Source: GCA-2728135 sp002728135 (GTDB taxonomy: Bacteria > Pseudomonadota > Alphaproteobacteria > UBA828). From it: a DNA stretch of 55,225 bases. The notes under the pieces are model-generated. The model was given only the letters and a program-made list of their open reading frames with translations, was not told the origin of the DNA and did no database searches. Position numbers and translations under genes: made by a program. Position 1 is the stretch's first letter; the number at the start of each line of letters is the position of its first letter. The DNA lies in NCBI GenBank assembly GCA_963997635.1, contig CAXEND010000015.1, positions 1 to 55,225 of the forward strand, read 5' to 3'. This document shows positions 1 to 8,187 of the stretch, in pieces.

Positions 1-81
1 CTTCGGGCCCAAATTCACCCTCTGGCCCTTCGGGCCCAAATTCACCCTCTGGCCCTTCGGGCCCAAATTCACCCTCTGGCC
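1..81. repeat. 27-bp tandem repeat, three perfect copies, cut by window edge
   Basis: Positions 1-27, 28-54 and 55-81 are identical. The unit is GC-rich compared with its surroundings. On the minus strand it is in frame in the FecR-domain gene and encodes nine residues, three collagen-like triplets (GPE, GEF, GPE). Perfect identity at the DNA level implies recent expansion or gene conversion. More copies probably lie to the left of the window. Confidence 0.95.
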
Positions 82-1105
82 CAGACTCCAAGGTGGCGGA
101 TTCTTCTATGGGTCCTTCTGCTGCGGTGTTTGTCGGGCTATCTTGTTGCCCACTTGAGTTATCGTCAGAATCACGGTTATCATCTGTATTATTCGTATTA
201 ACAGGTTGTTGGCTTTGAAGAACACGGTCTACACTTCCAAAAAGTGCTCCAGCCTGTTTTCCTGAGAGTGTGATGGCTTGACTTGGTGCAAGGAAAGTTG
301 AGGAAACGGCAGTTGTTTGAAAAGCTGATTGAAGCGTAACACTTCCACTAGGGTTTGAAACTACAATTTGACCAACAGATCCATCTGCATCAGGCATTAG
401 AGTAATGGTATTTAAGTCACCCTCTTGTGCTGCTTTTCCTGCAACCTTTGTTCCACGTATACCTAGGGTTGCAACAGGAGTTCTCACAACCATACCATCG
501 GGGTTTTCGGCTGCTATTTCACCGCTTACAAAAAGAAAGACGCCCTGAACAACAGAAAAAACAGATGACCCCTCTTGAGTGACTGGGTCATAGATCATCT
601 CATCCAGAACAATTCGTCCTTCGTCTCCTAGGGAGAAAGTGGAACTATCAGCAAAGGTTATACCTAAAGCACTATCTGTAGAGGTTTCAACTATATCGCC
701 TTGAAACACAGGTGAACCTTTGTTAAGGGTATTCTGTTCTCCTGTTACACGCGTAACTGTAACTTCTCCAACTGCTGTCTCAACAACACCTATTGGTTCA
801 TCAGATCCCAAATCTTCATCTAGTTGTGAATATTGACTAGGTGTTCGACTTCCTGCAAGCAATTCTACTAAGTCTGGTGCTAAAACTGAACCCCCAGAAG
901 TTGCAAGTTCTGGTGGTGAAGAGTTAAGAAAATATCCTATGACTATAATCTTATTACCGTCTGGACCAATAATAATTAAGTCACTTCCAACACGTGAAAA
1001 ATCACCTTTCAAAAGGAGTTCTGAATCATCAATAACAAGTTTTTTAGCAGAAGATGCATCTAGAACTTGAGCGAAATTATTGAGCTCATTTTTAGATGAA
1101 TTCAT
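1..1105 (-). CDS. FecR-domain protein with collagen-like repeats (5' part, runs off left edge)
   Basis: An open frame read by hand from 1105 leftward reaches position 1 without a stop, so the C-terminus is missing. The translation starts MNSSKNELNNF. About residues 90-220 form a FecR-type domain, with VTVTRVTGEQNTLNKG, then GEIAAENPDGMVVRTPVATL and GIRGTKV, the pattern seen in FecR domains of large alphaproteobacterial surface or secreted proteins. A Ser/Asn/Asp/Gln-rich linker follows and then Gly-X-Y triplets (GPE-GEF-GPE). No signal peptide is visible, which fits type I secreted adhesins, but no secretion signal can be seen because the end is missing. The frame is also open up to a GTG at 1168. 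I prefer the ATG at 1105 because a possible promoter overlaps the GTG; neither start has a clear ribosome binding site. Function is unknown; an adhesin or matrix protein is an inference. Confidence 0.75.
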   Translation of the reverse strand, partial: MNSSKNELNNFAQVLDASSAKKLVIDDSELLLKGDFSRVGSDLIIIGPDGNKIIVIGYFLNSSPPELATSGGSVLAPDLVELLAGSRTPSQYSQLDEDLGSDEPIGVVETAVGEVTVTRVTGEQNTLNKGSPVFQGDIVETSTDSALGITFADSSTFSLGDEGRIVLDEMIYDPVTQEGSSVFSVVQGVFLFVSGEIAAENPDGMVVRTPVATLGIRGTKVAGKAAQEGDLNTITLMPDADGSVGQIVVSNPSGSVTLQSAFQTTAVSSTFLAPSQAITLSGKQAGALFGSVDRVLQSQQPVNTNNTDDNRDSDDNSSGQQDSPTNTAAEGPIEESATLESGPEGEFGPEGPEGEFGPEGPEGEFGPE

Positions 1106-1170
1106 AAAGAAGCCATGTTTGCTGGCAATATGATTACTAATAGGTTCCTTCAACTCTAAAACTCTCACTA

Positions 1171-1198
1171 TTTATATAAGTTAAATTTGATCATACAA
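1171..1198 (-). promoter_or_regulatory. Possible promoter for the FecR-domain gene
   Basis: On the minus strand TTGTAT (1198-1193) and TATAAA (1176-1171) are 16 bp apart. Transcription would begin near 1164, downstream of the GTG at 1168, which favours the ATG at 1105. The area is AT-rich, so chance matches are likely. Confidence 0.3.
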
Positions 1199-1204
1199 TG
1201 TTGT

Positions 1205-1891
1205 TTAACTTAATACGACCCCCCACGGTAGTATTTGATTACCCGAGACTAAGCTTGCACCGATTATTCTTTTCGGTTTCAGTAGATATATCGGATCCTC
1301 AACACTTTCTTCGAAGCTCACTTCAGCCATGCCCCAAACAGTTTCAGTGATATTTGTTTCGGCAGGTAATTGGATAACTTGTCTCTCTCTGGTATTTGGT
1401 TTGTCCGCATCAGGAAGTGCTTTTATAAATAGCCTCGGAAATGTTCTAATTGGTTCAAATGCTTCATTTGTGATTGACATATCAATATTAATTATTTTCC
1501 GACCTAGACGTTCTGTAAACCCCCATATTCTATTTTTGTCAATATGTAATTCCATAGCAGCAAGTTTCATCTGGAAGCCCCAAATCTCTCGTGTTCCAGC
1601 ACAAACCTGGTCTGTGCTTGTAAAGGCATGTATCCAATGTCCACCGACTTTATTATCATAACTAACTTGGGCGATCACAGCACTATCATAATAAGGCCTA
1701 GTTGGGATAGAGCTTTCAAAATGCATTACAGTTATTTGAACAATATTGGACTCTAGTTTTAGTGGCTTTGGTACTCTTGCACCTATTATTGATTCTTCCA
1801 CTTCGCAAAATACACTGAGTGTTCTAAATCGGTGTTTCCATGGAGGCAATGGATAGGGAAGAAGTTCCATATCAAGCTCTTTATTTTGCAC
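1205..1891 (-). CDS. Acetoacetate decarboxylase-like protein lacking the usual Schiff-base lysine
   Basis: The protein belongs to the acetoacetate decarboxylase (ADC) family; the clearest block is GTREIWGFQMKLA (residues 100-112 from the GTG start). In Clostridium ADC the corresponding stretch is RE-x4-PKKL, with Lys115 forming the Schiff base and Lys116 lowering its pKa. Here the pair reads Met108-Lys109, so the first lysine is missing. The pKa-tuning Glu76 seems to be an Asp (Asp69). The frame opens at a TTG (1918), but a perfect AGGAGG (1904-1899) sits 7 nt before a GTG at 1891, which I take as the start (228 aa). It is the third gene of a minus-strand set with two urea-carboxylase-like proteins, 77 nt after the second. 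Acetoacetate decarboxylation is doubtful; ADC-like relatives that do aldol or dehydration chemistry are known. Confidence 0.8.
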   Translation of the reverse strand: MQNKELDMELLPYPLPPWKHRFRTLSVFCEVEESIIGARVPKPLKLESNIVQITVMHFESSIPTRPYYDSAVIAQVSYDNKVGGHWIHAFTSTDQVCAGTREIWGFQMKLAAMELHIDKNRIWGFTERLGRKIINIDMSITNEAFEPIRTFPRLFIKALPDADKPNTRERQVIQLPAETNITETVWGMAEVSFEESVEDPIYLLKPKRIIGASLVSGNQILPWGVVLS

Positions 1892-1898
1892 AACAATT

Positions 1899-1904
1899 CC
1901 TCCT
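1899..1904 (-). promoter_or_regulatory. Perfect Shine-Dalgarno that decides the start of the ADC-like gene
   Basis: AGGAGG on the minus strand lies 7 nt before a GTG at 1891 and inside the longer frame that opens with TTG at 1918. The spacing is ideal for the GTG and the site would be untranslated leader. Confidence 0.7.
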
Positions 1905-1968
1905 AATATCAGAGCCAATTCGTGTGATTTCTTTAACTAATTAAATTATATAATTTTATCAAAAGCAA

Positions 1969-2937
1969 CTAACAGATACTTTGTTCAGTGCATATAGTGT
2001 CAATTTTTTTACGCAAATTTTGTGCCTCGTCTACATTTATTGCTGAGAATCTAAATGTATCGTTTGGTCTAGACTGAGCCAGTTTCCAAAAGGCTGCAGA
2101 TGGAACAGTCCAGGGGTTAATGAATCCTCCTGCACTTGGTCCATCATTAACTAAGATTATTGGTGTTTGTCCGCAAAGGTTTACGGAACCTACAGGATAC
2201 CCGTGGTCAAGTATATTAGATGGATGTTCGCCATGCTCGGGTCCTTTGTTTCTTGCTTTTTCAGAAAATGTTATTTCAGGACCTGTAAGCCTATATCCTG
2301 TACGATTGGATCGTGTTTGAAGAGTCCAGTCACTATTAAGAAAAGTCTTATGCCCATCTTCATTTATCCAACTGTCGTTTGGTCCCAGAACTACCTCAAT
2401 ATTCCAAATATTATTTTTTGGGAATTCAGGTTGAAATTTTTCTAGGACCCGACGTTTAGATATTTGTTTTCCTTCAAGGGTAGATATTTTCATACCATCC
2501 TTTAGAGCATGACCATTAATGCCTCCAATTCCTGCAAGGTGAAAAGTAGAGCGTGATCCTAAAACAACTGGAGCATCAATACCTCCAGTAAATGCTAGAT
2601 AACCTCTGGCCCCTTTTTGGGCAAAGCCTGTAAATAACTCTTGTCCTGCTTTAACGTCGATACTTTGCCATTGAGGCATTGGTTCGCCATCAAGATGAGC
2701 GTTAAAAACACCCCCAGTAAGTGCTATTGTCATATTTGTATGAAATCGAATTTGAGGTCCAGAAAATTGACATTCTAATCCAGCAGCTTGTGGTGAATTT
2801 CCTACTAATAAGTTGGCAAGTCTGAATGACCACATATCAAATGGACCTGATGGGGGAAAACCTTGTTCCCAATGTCCCCAACGCCCTGGAAAATCTTGAA
2901 CTGAGGTTTCAAGTCCTGCCCTTATGATTTCAAACAT
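1969..2937 (-). CDS. KipA/AHS2-family carboxyltransferase-domain protein, urea-carboxylase type
   Basis: A 322-aa CT_A_B (KipA, allophanate hydrolase subunit 2) protein. N-terminal residues 12-62 (SVQDFPGRWGHWEQGFPPSG, then FDMWSFRLANLLVGN and AGLECQFSGP) look much more like the KipA-like half of the carboxyltransferase domain of urea/guanidine carboxylase than like PxpC of 5-oxoprolinase. A second conserved block is VNDGPSAGGF (near residue 265), where PxpC-type proteins usually have DRQTTGGYP. It starts 11 nt after the KipI-like gene, with a GAGAT ribosome site. No biotin carboxylase, biotin carrier or PxpA/LamB gene is in the window. As in PxpBC, the pair could work without biotin; the substrate is unknown. 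Confidence 0.8.
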   Translation of the reverse strand: MFEIIRAGLETSVQDFPGRWGHWEQGFPPSGPFDMWSFRLANLLVGNSPQAAGLECQFSGPQIRFHTNMTIALTGGVFNAHLDGEPMPQWQSIDVKAGQELFTGFAQKGARGYLAFTGGIDAPVVLGSRSTFHLAGIGGINGHALKDGMKISTLEGKQISKRRVLEKFQPEFPKNNIWNIEVVLGPNDSWINEDGHKTFLNSDWTLQTRSNRTGYRLTGPEITFSEKARNKGPEHGEHPSNILDHGYPVGSVNLCGQTPIILVNDGPSAGGFINPWTVPSAAFWKLAQSRPNDTFRFSAINVDEAQNLRKKIDTICTEQSIC

Positions 2938-2948
2938 TTTTATCTCTT

Positions 2949-3818
2949 TTAAAAGGTTGCTTCAAAATCAAGAGTTTTAAGCCATTTATGATATTCACTA
3001 ATAGAAAATTTTGAGTATTTTGCAATAATGTGATTGTATGATCCTTCTTCAACAAGTTGCTCTATATATTTATATTCATCAAGTTCAATCGGAATGAATC
3101 TTACGCGATCTCCAGGCCTAAGTAATGCAATATCTTTCTTGAATGCTGGTAATTGTTGTTTCAAGTCACAGACTGGAGCGGGTGTATGACCAATAATCTG
3201 ATACCCACCTGGGGTGTTGTCAGGGTATACGCAGGTAACAGAACCACCATATCCAATAGTACCTTTAGGAGTCCAAGTTCGTGGAGGGTTATATTTTGGT
3301 GCTGTCATCCTGCACCTAGGATCTAAAGATATAAGTGATGCGAGACCAGGGTAAAAACCTAAAGCTGCAACCCAATATTCTGTTCCACTATGAATTCGTT
3401 TTAATTGTGCCCGATCGTTAAGTTGATTAAGTTCAACCATAAGATCAGGGTCATAGGTTTTTTTTTGAATTTTCTCGCAATAATCTTCCCAACAAGCCCG
3501 TGTTTGGTGATCAAAATACAATACAGGGATTGAGTAGACAGGGCTGAGAAGTTCTATGCTTTCAAGTGATCCCAAATCATTATATATTTTCGTACATTGA
3601 GTTGTAAGGTCTGAAAACTTAATCTTGTCGGGATCATAAGCTATAACTATTGAAGCCATGTTTGGTAGGAGTTCTAAAATACCATCTATTTTGAAATCTC
3701 TTATACTTTTCGTGAGAGAATGTACTATAAAATTAAGATCAAAGTTGAGCTCATTACCAAGCTCCATTTCTAAATATCTATCACCGCCTGGCGTATATTT
3801 TGGTGTATCGTAAATCAT
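2949..3818 (-). CDS. KipI/AHS1-family carboxyltransferase-domain protein, urea-carboxylase type
   Basis: A 289-aa protein, longer than the roughly 220-240 aa of KipI/PxpB. It opens with YTPGGDRYLEMELGNEL and has KYNPPRTWTPKGTIGYGG (175-192) and NTPGGYQIIGHTP (201-213), the hallmark blocks of the KipI-like half of urea/guanidine carboxylase. The extra C-terminal ~50 residues (FIPIELDEYKYIEQL to SISEYHKWLKTL) resemble the linker that in urea carboxylase leads to the biotin carrier domain; the protein stops just before that domain. It is first in the three-gene minus-strand set, with AGGA 6 nt before ATG. Split descendant of a urea carboxylase-like ancestor or an ancestral stand-alone form are both possible. 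Confident on family, not on reaction. Confidence 0.8.
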   Translation of the reverse strand: MIYDTPKYTPGGDRYLEMELGNELNFDLNFIVHSLTKSIRDFKIDGILELLPNMASIVIAYDPDKIKFSDLTTQCTKIYNDLGSLESIELLSPVYSIPVLYFDHQTRACWEDYCEKIQKKTYDPDLMVELNQLNDRAQLKRIHSGTEYWVAALGFYPGLASLISLDPRCRMTAPKYNPPRTWTPKGTIGYGGSVTCVYPDNTPGGYQIIGHTPAPVCDLKQQLPAFKKDIALLRPGDRVRFIPIELDEYKYIEQLVEEGSYNHIIAKYSKFSISEYHKWLKTLDFEATF

Positions 3819-4073
3819 TTAATTCCTATAAAAGCATCGTTTGGTTATTTTTTTCCTCAATTTAGAGAATCACACTTGAGATGTATAACAGGAGGTTTAT
3901 TAATAAAACCTAATTTTTTAAGGCAAAATTCTGCAAGTTATGGTTATTTGTTATAAAAGTATAATGTTGGCATGGAAAAAGATAATAGGATATAGAAAAA
4001 AATTATTGTTCGAAAATATTAGCAAACTCAGTGGTCTTAAGAAATTTGGATTAACATATAATGCCAACTTATT

Positions 4074-4080
4074 GGGGGAG
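4074..4080 (+). promoter_or_regulatory. Strong ribosome binding site for the PKHD-type hydroxylase
   Basis: GGGGGAG lies 5 nt before the ATG at 4086. A TATAAT at 3960-3965 lies upstream, but I see no convincing -35 box at the right distance. Confidence 0.5.
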
Positions 4081-4085
4081 ATAAA

Positions 4086-4694
4086 ATGATAGTACTGCCT
4101 GCACTGCCTATTAGAAATCCAAATGTTGGAATGGTTTATAACTATGTACATTTTTCAGAAAAAGATTGTGACCAAATCATTAAATCTATCAACCAAGATG
4201 CTTGGCAAGCAGGTGGTGTAGGGGGGTACAGTGTAGCTGGAACCGGGTCTGTAAATAATGATGCTAGGAAATGTACTGAACAGCGCTTACCTATTGATCA
4301 GCAAAGCGGTTGGCCACTCAACAAGATTATGTTTGAGTGTTGCAATATCAATGCTCAGGCGTGGAGGTTTGACCTTGGAGGATTTGTAAATGATGATCTT
4401 CCTTATGTCATGCGTTATCAAGCTACAAATAAAGATCATATTGATTGGCATATGGATATGGGACAGGCCCAAAATGCATCAAGAAAGCTTGGGTTTTCAA
4501 TCCAGTTATCGAATCCTGACGATTATGAAGGTGGTGATCTTGAATTTCACAATGTATCTGTCGAGAAAAAAGATATTCGAAAACGTGGGACTTTAATTTT
4601 ATTTCCTGCATATTGGCTCCATAGGGTAACTGCGATAACAAGTGGAGAAAGACAAGTTGTGGTTGGGTGGGTGCATGGGCCAAGCTATAGATAG
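4086..4694 (+). CDS. 2-oxoglutarate/Fe(II)-dependent prolyl-4-hydroxylase-like (PKHD-type) oxygenase
   Basis: A 202-aa double-stranded beta-helix oxygenase. The iron ligands are visible: His122 and Asp124 in DWHMD, and His179 in YWLHRVTAI; Arg189 in GERQVVVGW is placed to bind the 2-oxoglutarate carboxylate. LSNPDDYEGGDLEF is the typical strand before the last histidine. Length and motif spacing match PiuC/PKHD and small prolyl-hydroxylase-like proteins. The substrate (protein side chain or small molecule) cannot be told. It has a good ribosome binding site, is transcribed alone, and converges on the antiporter gene with only a 39-bp gap. Confidence 0.85.
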   Translation: MIVLPALPIRNPNVGMVYNYVHFSEKDCDQIIKSINQDAWQAGGVGGYSVAGTGSVNNDARKCTEQRLPIDQQSGWPLNKIMFECCNINAQAWRFDLGGFVNDDLPYVMRYQATNKDHIDWHMDMGQAQNASRKLGFSIQLSNPDDYEGGDLEFHNVSVEKKDIRKRGTLILFPAYWLHRVTAITSGERQVVVGWVHGPSYR

Positions 4695-4733
4695 TCCAAT
4701 TTTATTTTTAGTTTAAGAGGAAAGATAAATTTC

Positions 4734-7217
4734 TTACCTATTTGAATTTAGCCTTTCATTGGCAATACGCTGGATTGTATCTTCTAAATTAGGAATCGTC
4801 TTCATCAGGGGTTTGAAATCTTTTGTATATAAAATCAAGACCTGACAATAGGTAAGTGCAGATACATCTGCGATACGCGGGATGGAACGTACAAGAGAAA
4901 TTTCGCCAAAGAATTCACCACTTCCTAATCTTACAGGTTGGTTTTCAAGAGTTACCTCTACAGCCCCTGTAGAAATAAAATACATACAATCACCAACATC
5001 ACCTTTTTTACAAACCTTTTCCCCTGGTAAAACCAGCTGTGGTTTAAGAAGTGATACAATATCCTTAATTTTCTCTGCTTCAAGGTCAGATAGAAAGGGT
5101 ACCTTTGAGACTAGGTGCTCAGGATCAAGGCCAAGATCAAGTTGGGGTAAATTCTCAAGAGAATTTTGACGTACATCTAAATCAGAAATAAGACTGTTAT
5201 ATATATCTTGGCCAATAAGTTGATCTTTGTACATTCGCTCGTAGTTTTGATCTTCAAGACGTAGGGCAGTTCTTCCAAGATGAACTCTTTGGATAGTTTG
5301 AAAATATTCTGGATATTGAAGCTTTAACGCATCCAAAGCTTGATTTGTAAGTTTTATGCGGTCTGTTAGTATATCTGATATTTTTTGTGTCAATTCCTCT
5401 CCAAGTAATTCAGGAATTTTACTATTTGCATAGACTTCTAGTTTAGCAAGATTACTTTGTGATGCCATAAGAATTTCAAAGCGTTCTGATATTCTATCGG
5501 CTAGCATCTTAGAGTATCCAGCAGATCTTTGAAGTTTTATGGCAATGCGAAAGAGTACATCAAATTCTAATTTTTCACATACTCCAATCATATATCCACG
5601 ATGACCATATGTTTTGATTGAGTCTTCTAAGGTATCAATATTTACAAGCACAGCACGTGTTATTCTATCTGAAGTAAAACCCTCACTAAATTGTTCATAA
5701 CAAATTTGCCGTTCTCGATTAATCAGTATAGCTAGGCCTATTTTTTTTAATTGAGAATCATTTAAGGAGCTTACTTTATGGGCTGACACTGCATTATCAT
5801 GAAGGCGAAGGTCAAATTCAGATAAGAAATTTTCTGTTATTTTTGGTTCAATTCCTTGCGATCGTCCAAATGATTTCATTTCTTCACGGACGTTTGCTAA
5901 AGATAGAGACATTACTCGGTTTCGGATTAGTAAATCTGCATTTGATAATTTGTCTAATCCAAACATGGCCATAATAAATCGGATTGTTGTTGCATTTACA
6001 AATAATGTAAACAGTACAAAGCAAGTCACTAATACAACAATAAATTGCTTAATCTCATTATCAACACCAGCAGTTTCCATAATTACCAATGCAAGAGCCA
6101 GAGATACTGCCCCCCGGAGTCCACCCCAAAACATGATTGTTCTAAAGGCATTTGAAACATGATGTCCCAAGCCATAACGAATCATTATGGGGAGAAGGCA
6201 GTAAAGTACTATAGCTCTTGCAGAAAAAGCAGTAGCAAGAAGCACTACTAACCATATAGCTTGAGTTACTGTAAAATCTTTTAATACCGCAGGAACAAGA
6301 ATGCCAACAAGGAAAAAAATGAGGGAATTGGCCCAAAACCCTAACTGTTCCCAAGTTTCGTGCAGGGCATGCCAAGTTTTAGGAGAAATTTTGGTTCGAC
6401 CGTAGGAACCCATTACTAAACCTGCAGTGACTACAGCCATTACTCCAGAAACATGAAGATAATGTTCTGCAATTAGAAACGATAGATAGGCAAGAACAAC
6501 AGTCATTGTAATTTCAACAAGTGGCATATTGCGCATGAGTCCTATAATCCAAGCAACAGCCCTTGATGCTATAAGACCGACTGCAATTCCCCCAAAAAAT
6601 ACACGAATAAAATCTATGGCTGCACCACCTGCTGACGCTTCAGATCCTGCAATTACAACCCCTGCAAGAATTGTAAATAATACAATAGCAGTTGCATCAT
6701 TAAACAAGCTTTCACCCTCTACTAATATAGTAAGACGTTTTGGTGCTCCGAGATCTTTAAAAATTGCCACCACTGCTACAGGGTCAGTTGCTGAAACAAT
6801 CGCCCCTAGGAGCAAACAAGCTACAAAACCCATTCCTGATATTGCATCAAGTGCAAATCCTATGGCAAAAGTTGATATAAGAAGACCAACAACTGCAAGC
6901 ATAAGTATCGGTCCTATATCCTTGAATAAATGGCGTATATTGATACTCATTGCAGATTCGAAGATAAGTGCAGGCAAAAAAAGGAAAAATACGGCTTCTG
7001 AAGTAATCCCCAAGTTTTGAATAGATAAAATAAAATCCCCTGCTATTCCTCCACCATCTGGCTGTTCAATAAATAGAGTTATAATTCCAAGCCCAACGCC
7101 GGCAGCTGCCAAAAGTACCGTAAAAGGGAAATTCAATTTTTTTGCAATTGGTAATAAAAGCCCAGCTAGTAGAAGTAAGGCAAATAAACCTAATACTATT
7201 AGGTAAAGATGATGCAC
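4734..7217 (-). CDS. CPA1/NhaP-type Na+/H+ antiporter with C-terminal cyclic-nucleotide-binding domain
   Basis: An 827-aa membrane protein. Residues 1-420 hold about a dozen hydrophobic segments with CPA1 motifs: SATDPVAVVAIF (Asp145) and GESLFNDATAIV, the Asn173-Asp174 pair expected for an electroneutral exchanger. Residues 430-690 are a soluble, mostly helical region. Residues 700-815 form a CAP-type nucleotide-binding domain with GEFFGEISL and PRIADV, where the phosphate-binding arginine is kept, so cAMP or cGMP binding looks possible. The architecture resembles plant SOS1-like and bacterial NhaP long forms. It starts at GTG with AGGGG 7 nt upstream. Inner membrane; a role in pH or sodium homeostasis is expected, gated by the C-terminal domain. 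Confidence 0.92.
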   Translation of the reverse strand: MHHLYLIVLGLFALLLLAGLLLPIAKKLNFPFTVLLAAAGVGLGIITLFIEQPDGGGIAGDFILSIQNLGITSEAVFFLFLPALIFESAMSINIRHLFKDIGPILMLAVVGLLISTFAIGFALDAISGMGFVACLLLGAIVSATDPVAVVAIFKDLGAPKRLTILVEGESLFNDATAIVLFTILAGVVIAGSEASAGGAAIDFIRVFFGGIAVGLIASRAVAWIIGLMRNMPLVEITMTVVLAYLSFLIAEHYLHVSGVMAVVTAGLVMGSYGRTKISPKTWHALHETWEQLGFWANSLIFFLVGILVPAVLKDFTVTQAIWLVVLLATAFSARAIVLYCLLPIMIRYGLGHHVSNAFRTIMFWGGLRGAVSLALALVIMETAGVDNEIKQFIVVLVTCFVLFTLFVNATTIRFIMAMFGLDKLSNADLLIRNRVMSLSLANVREEMKSFGRSQGIEPKITENFLSEFDLRLHDNAVSAHKVSSLNDSQLKKIGLAILINRERQICYEQFSEGFTSDRITRAVLVNIDTLEDSIKTYGHRGYMIGVCEKLEFDVLFRIAIKLQRSAGYSKMLADRISERFEILMASQSNLAKLEVYANSKIPELLGEELTQKISDILTDRIKLTNQALDALKLQYPEYFQTIQRVHLGRTALRLEDQNYERMYKDQLIGQDIYNSLISDLDVRQNSLENLPQLDLGLDPEHLVSKVPFLSDLEAEKIKDIVSLLKPQLVLPGEKVCKKGDVGDCMYFISTGAVEVTLENQPVRLGSGEFFGEISLVRSIPRIADVSALTYCQVLILYTKDFKPLMKTIPNLEDTIQRIANERLNSNR

Positions 7218-7454
7218 TTTTGCCCCTTTCTTAATTTGTCTAGTATGGGCTATATTATGTCATTCTGCCAAAAAGAATTTTTCATAAAGAAAATAAAAAA
7301 TTTAGCATCTCTTTATCTACGTCTTAATACGGTAGGTTAAGGACCTTCATTAGTAGATTAATTAATATTTTTCTATAAACATATTCAATGTATAAACAAC
7401 AATAGTTTTTAATTTACATATTATTACATATTATAGGTCTAGGAGCTGTTAAAT

Positions 7455-8165
7455 TTGAATAAAATTTTATTTATCACTCATTCTGAGGCTGCTAACCCTG
7501 GTAATATTGAAACTGAGCTAAATTCTTTGGGTTTTGATACAGAAATTTGTTGTCCGATGATAGGGGATAATCTACCATCGTTACAAAACGGACATCCAGA
7601 GGGATTTTCTGCAACTGTAATATTTGGTGGACCTCAACTACTTTCAGAAGAAAGTCATATAGGTTATTTATCTAAAGAAATTCAATGGGTTGGTGAGCAA
7701 GCAAAAAGCGATGCTCCAGTGTTAGGTGTTTGCCTAGGTGCACAAATGATTGCAGCAAGTTATGGTTGCCGTGTTGGTCCTCATCCAGATGGTTTAAGAG
7801 AAATAGGTTTTCATACAGTTCGCGCACTTCCACCTGGAAAAAAATTATTTCCAGATGAGTCTTTATTTTATCAATGGCACAGAGAAGGTTTTGAATTACC
7901 AAAAGAGTCAATATTGCTAGCAACTAACGATATTTTTCCAAATCAAGCTTTTAGATTGGGACATAATGTTTATGGAATCCAATTTCATCCAGAGATCACA
8001 AAAGAAACTATGGAGTATTGGATTACTTCAGAACGTGGTGCTCCACAATTAGATTTACCGGGCGCACAGCCAGCAAAATTACAAAGAAAACTTGCAGATA
8101 AGTCCATTAATCAAATGAAAATATGGCTACAACCATTTTTGATAGGATGGCTAGGGCTCAACTAA
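7455..8165 (+). CDS. Class I glutamine amidotransferase, GMP-synthase-like stand-alone domain
   Basis: A 236-aa GATase1 domain with a full catalytic triad: Cys93 in LGVCLGAQMIA, His178 and Glu180 in GIQFHPEIT. No synthase domain is attached, so it resembles the YfeJ/guaA-like stand-alone family whose acceptor is often unknown; gamma-glutamyl hydrolysis of a small amide is an alternative. The start is TTG, supported by AGGAG (7441-7445) 9 nt upstream and by the family N-terminus (KILFITHSE). It is transcribed away from the antiporter and ends 22 bp from the convergent acyl-CoA synthetase. Confidence 0.85.
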   Translation: MNKILFITHSEAANPGNIETELNSLGFDTEICCPMIGDNLPSLQNGHPEGFSATVIFGGPQLLSEESHIGYLSKEIQWVGEQAKSDAPVLGVCLGAQMIAASYGCRVGPHPDGLREIGFHTVRALPPGKKLFPDESLFYQWHREGFELPKESILLATNDIFPNQAFRLGHNVYGIQFHPEITKETMEYWITSERGAPQLDLPGAQPAKLQRKLADKSINQMKIWLQPFLIGWLGLN

Positions 8166-8187
8166 AGTTGAGTAAAAAAACCAAAAT

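Noticed and set aside
1..81. Short repeats at the left edge considered as a CRISPR array
   Set aside because: The copies are contiguous with no spacers and encode in-frame protein repeats.
1969..3818. Naming the pair pxpB/pxpC (5-oxoprolinase)
   Set aside because: Motifs and the C-terminal extension fit urea-carboxylase-type domains better, and no pxpA is present.
3951..4151. Minus-strand 66-codon frame across the gap before the PKHD-type hydroxylase
   Set aside because: It overlaps the start of the hydroxylase gene, is AT-driven (Ile/Asn/Phe-rich) and lacks a ribosome site.
6529..7020. Plus-strand open frame antisense to the antiporter (163 codons)
   Set aside because: It mirrors the hydrophobic segments of the antiporter, has no ribosome binding site and no domain.
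7218..7454. Riboswitch or small RNA in the divergent gap
   Set aside because: I found no conserved riboswitch motif and no stable hairpin followed by a T-run; it is only AT-rich promoter-type sequence.
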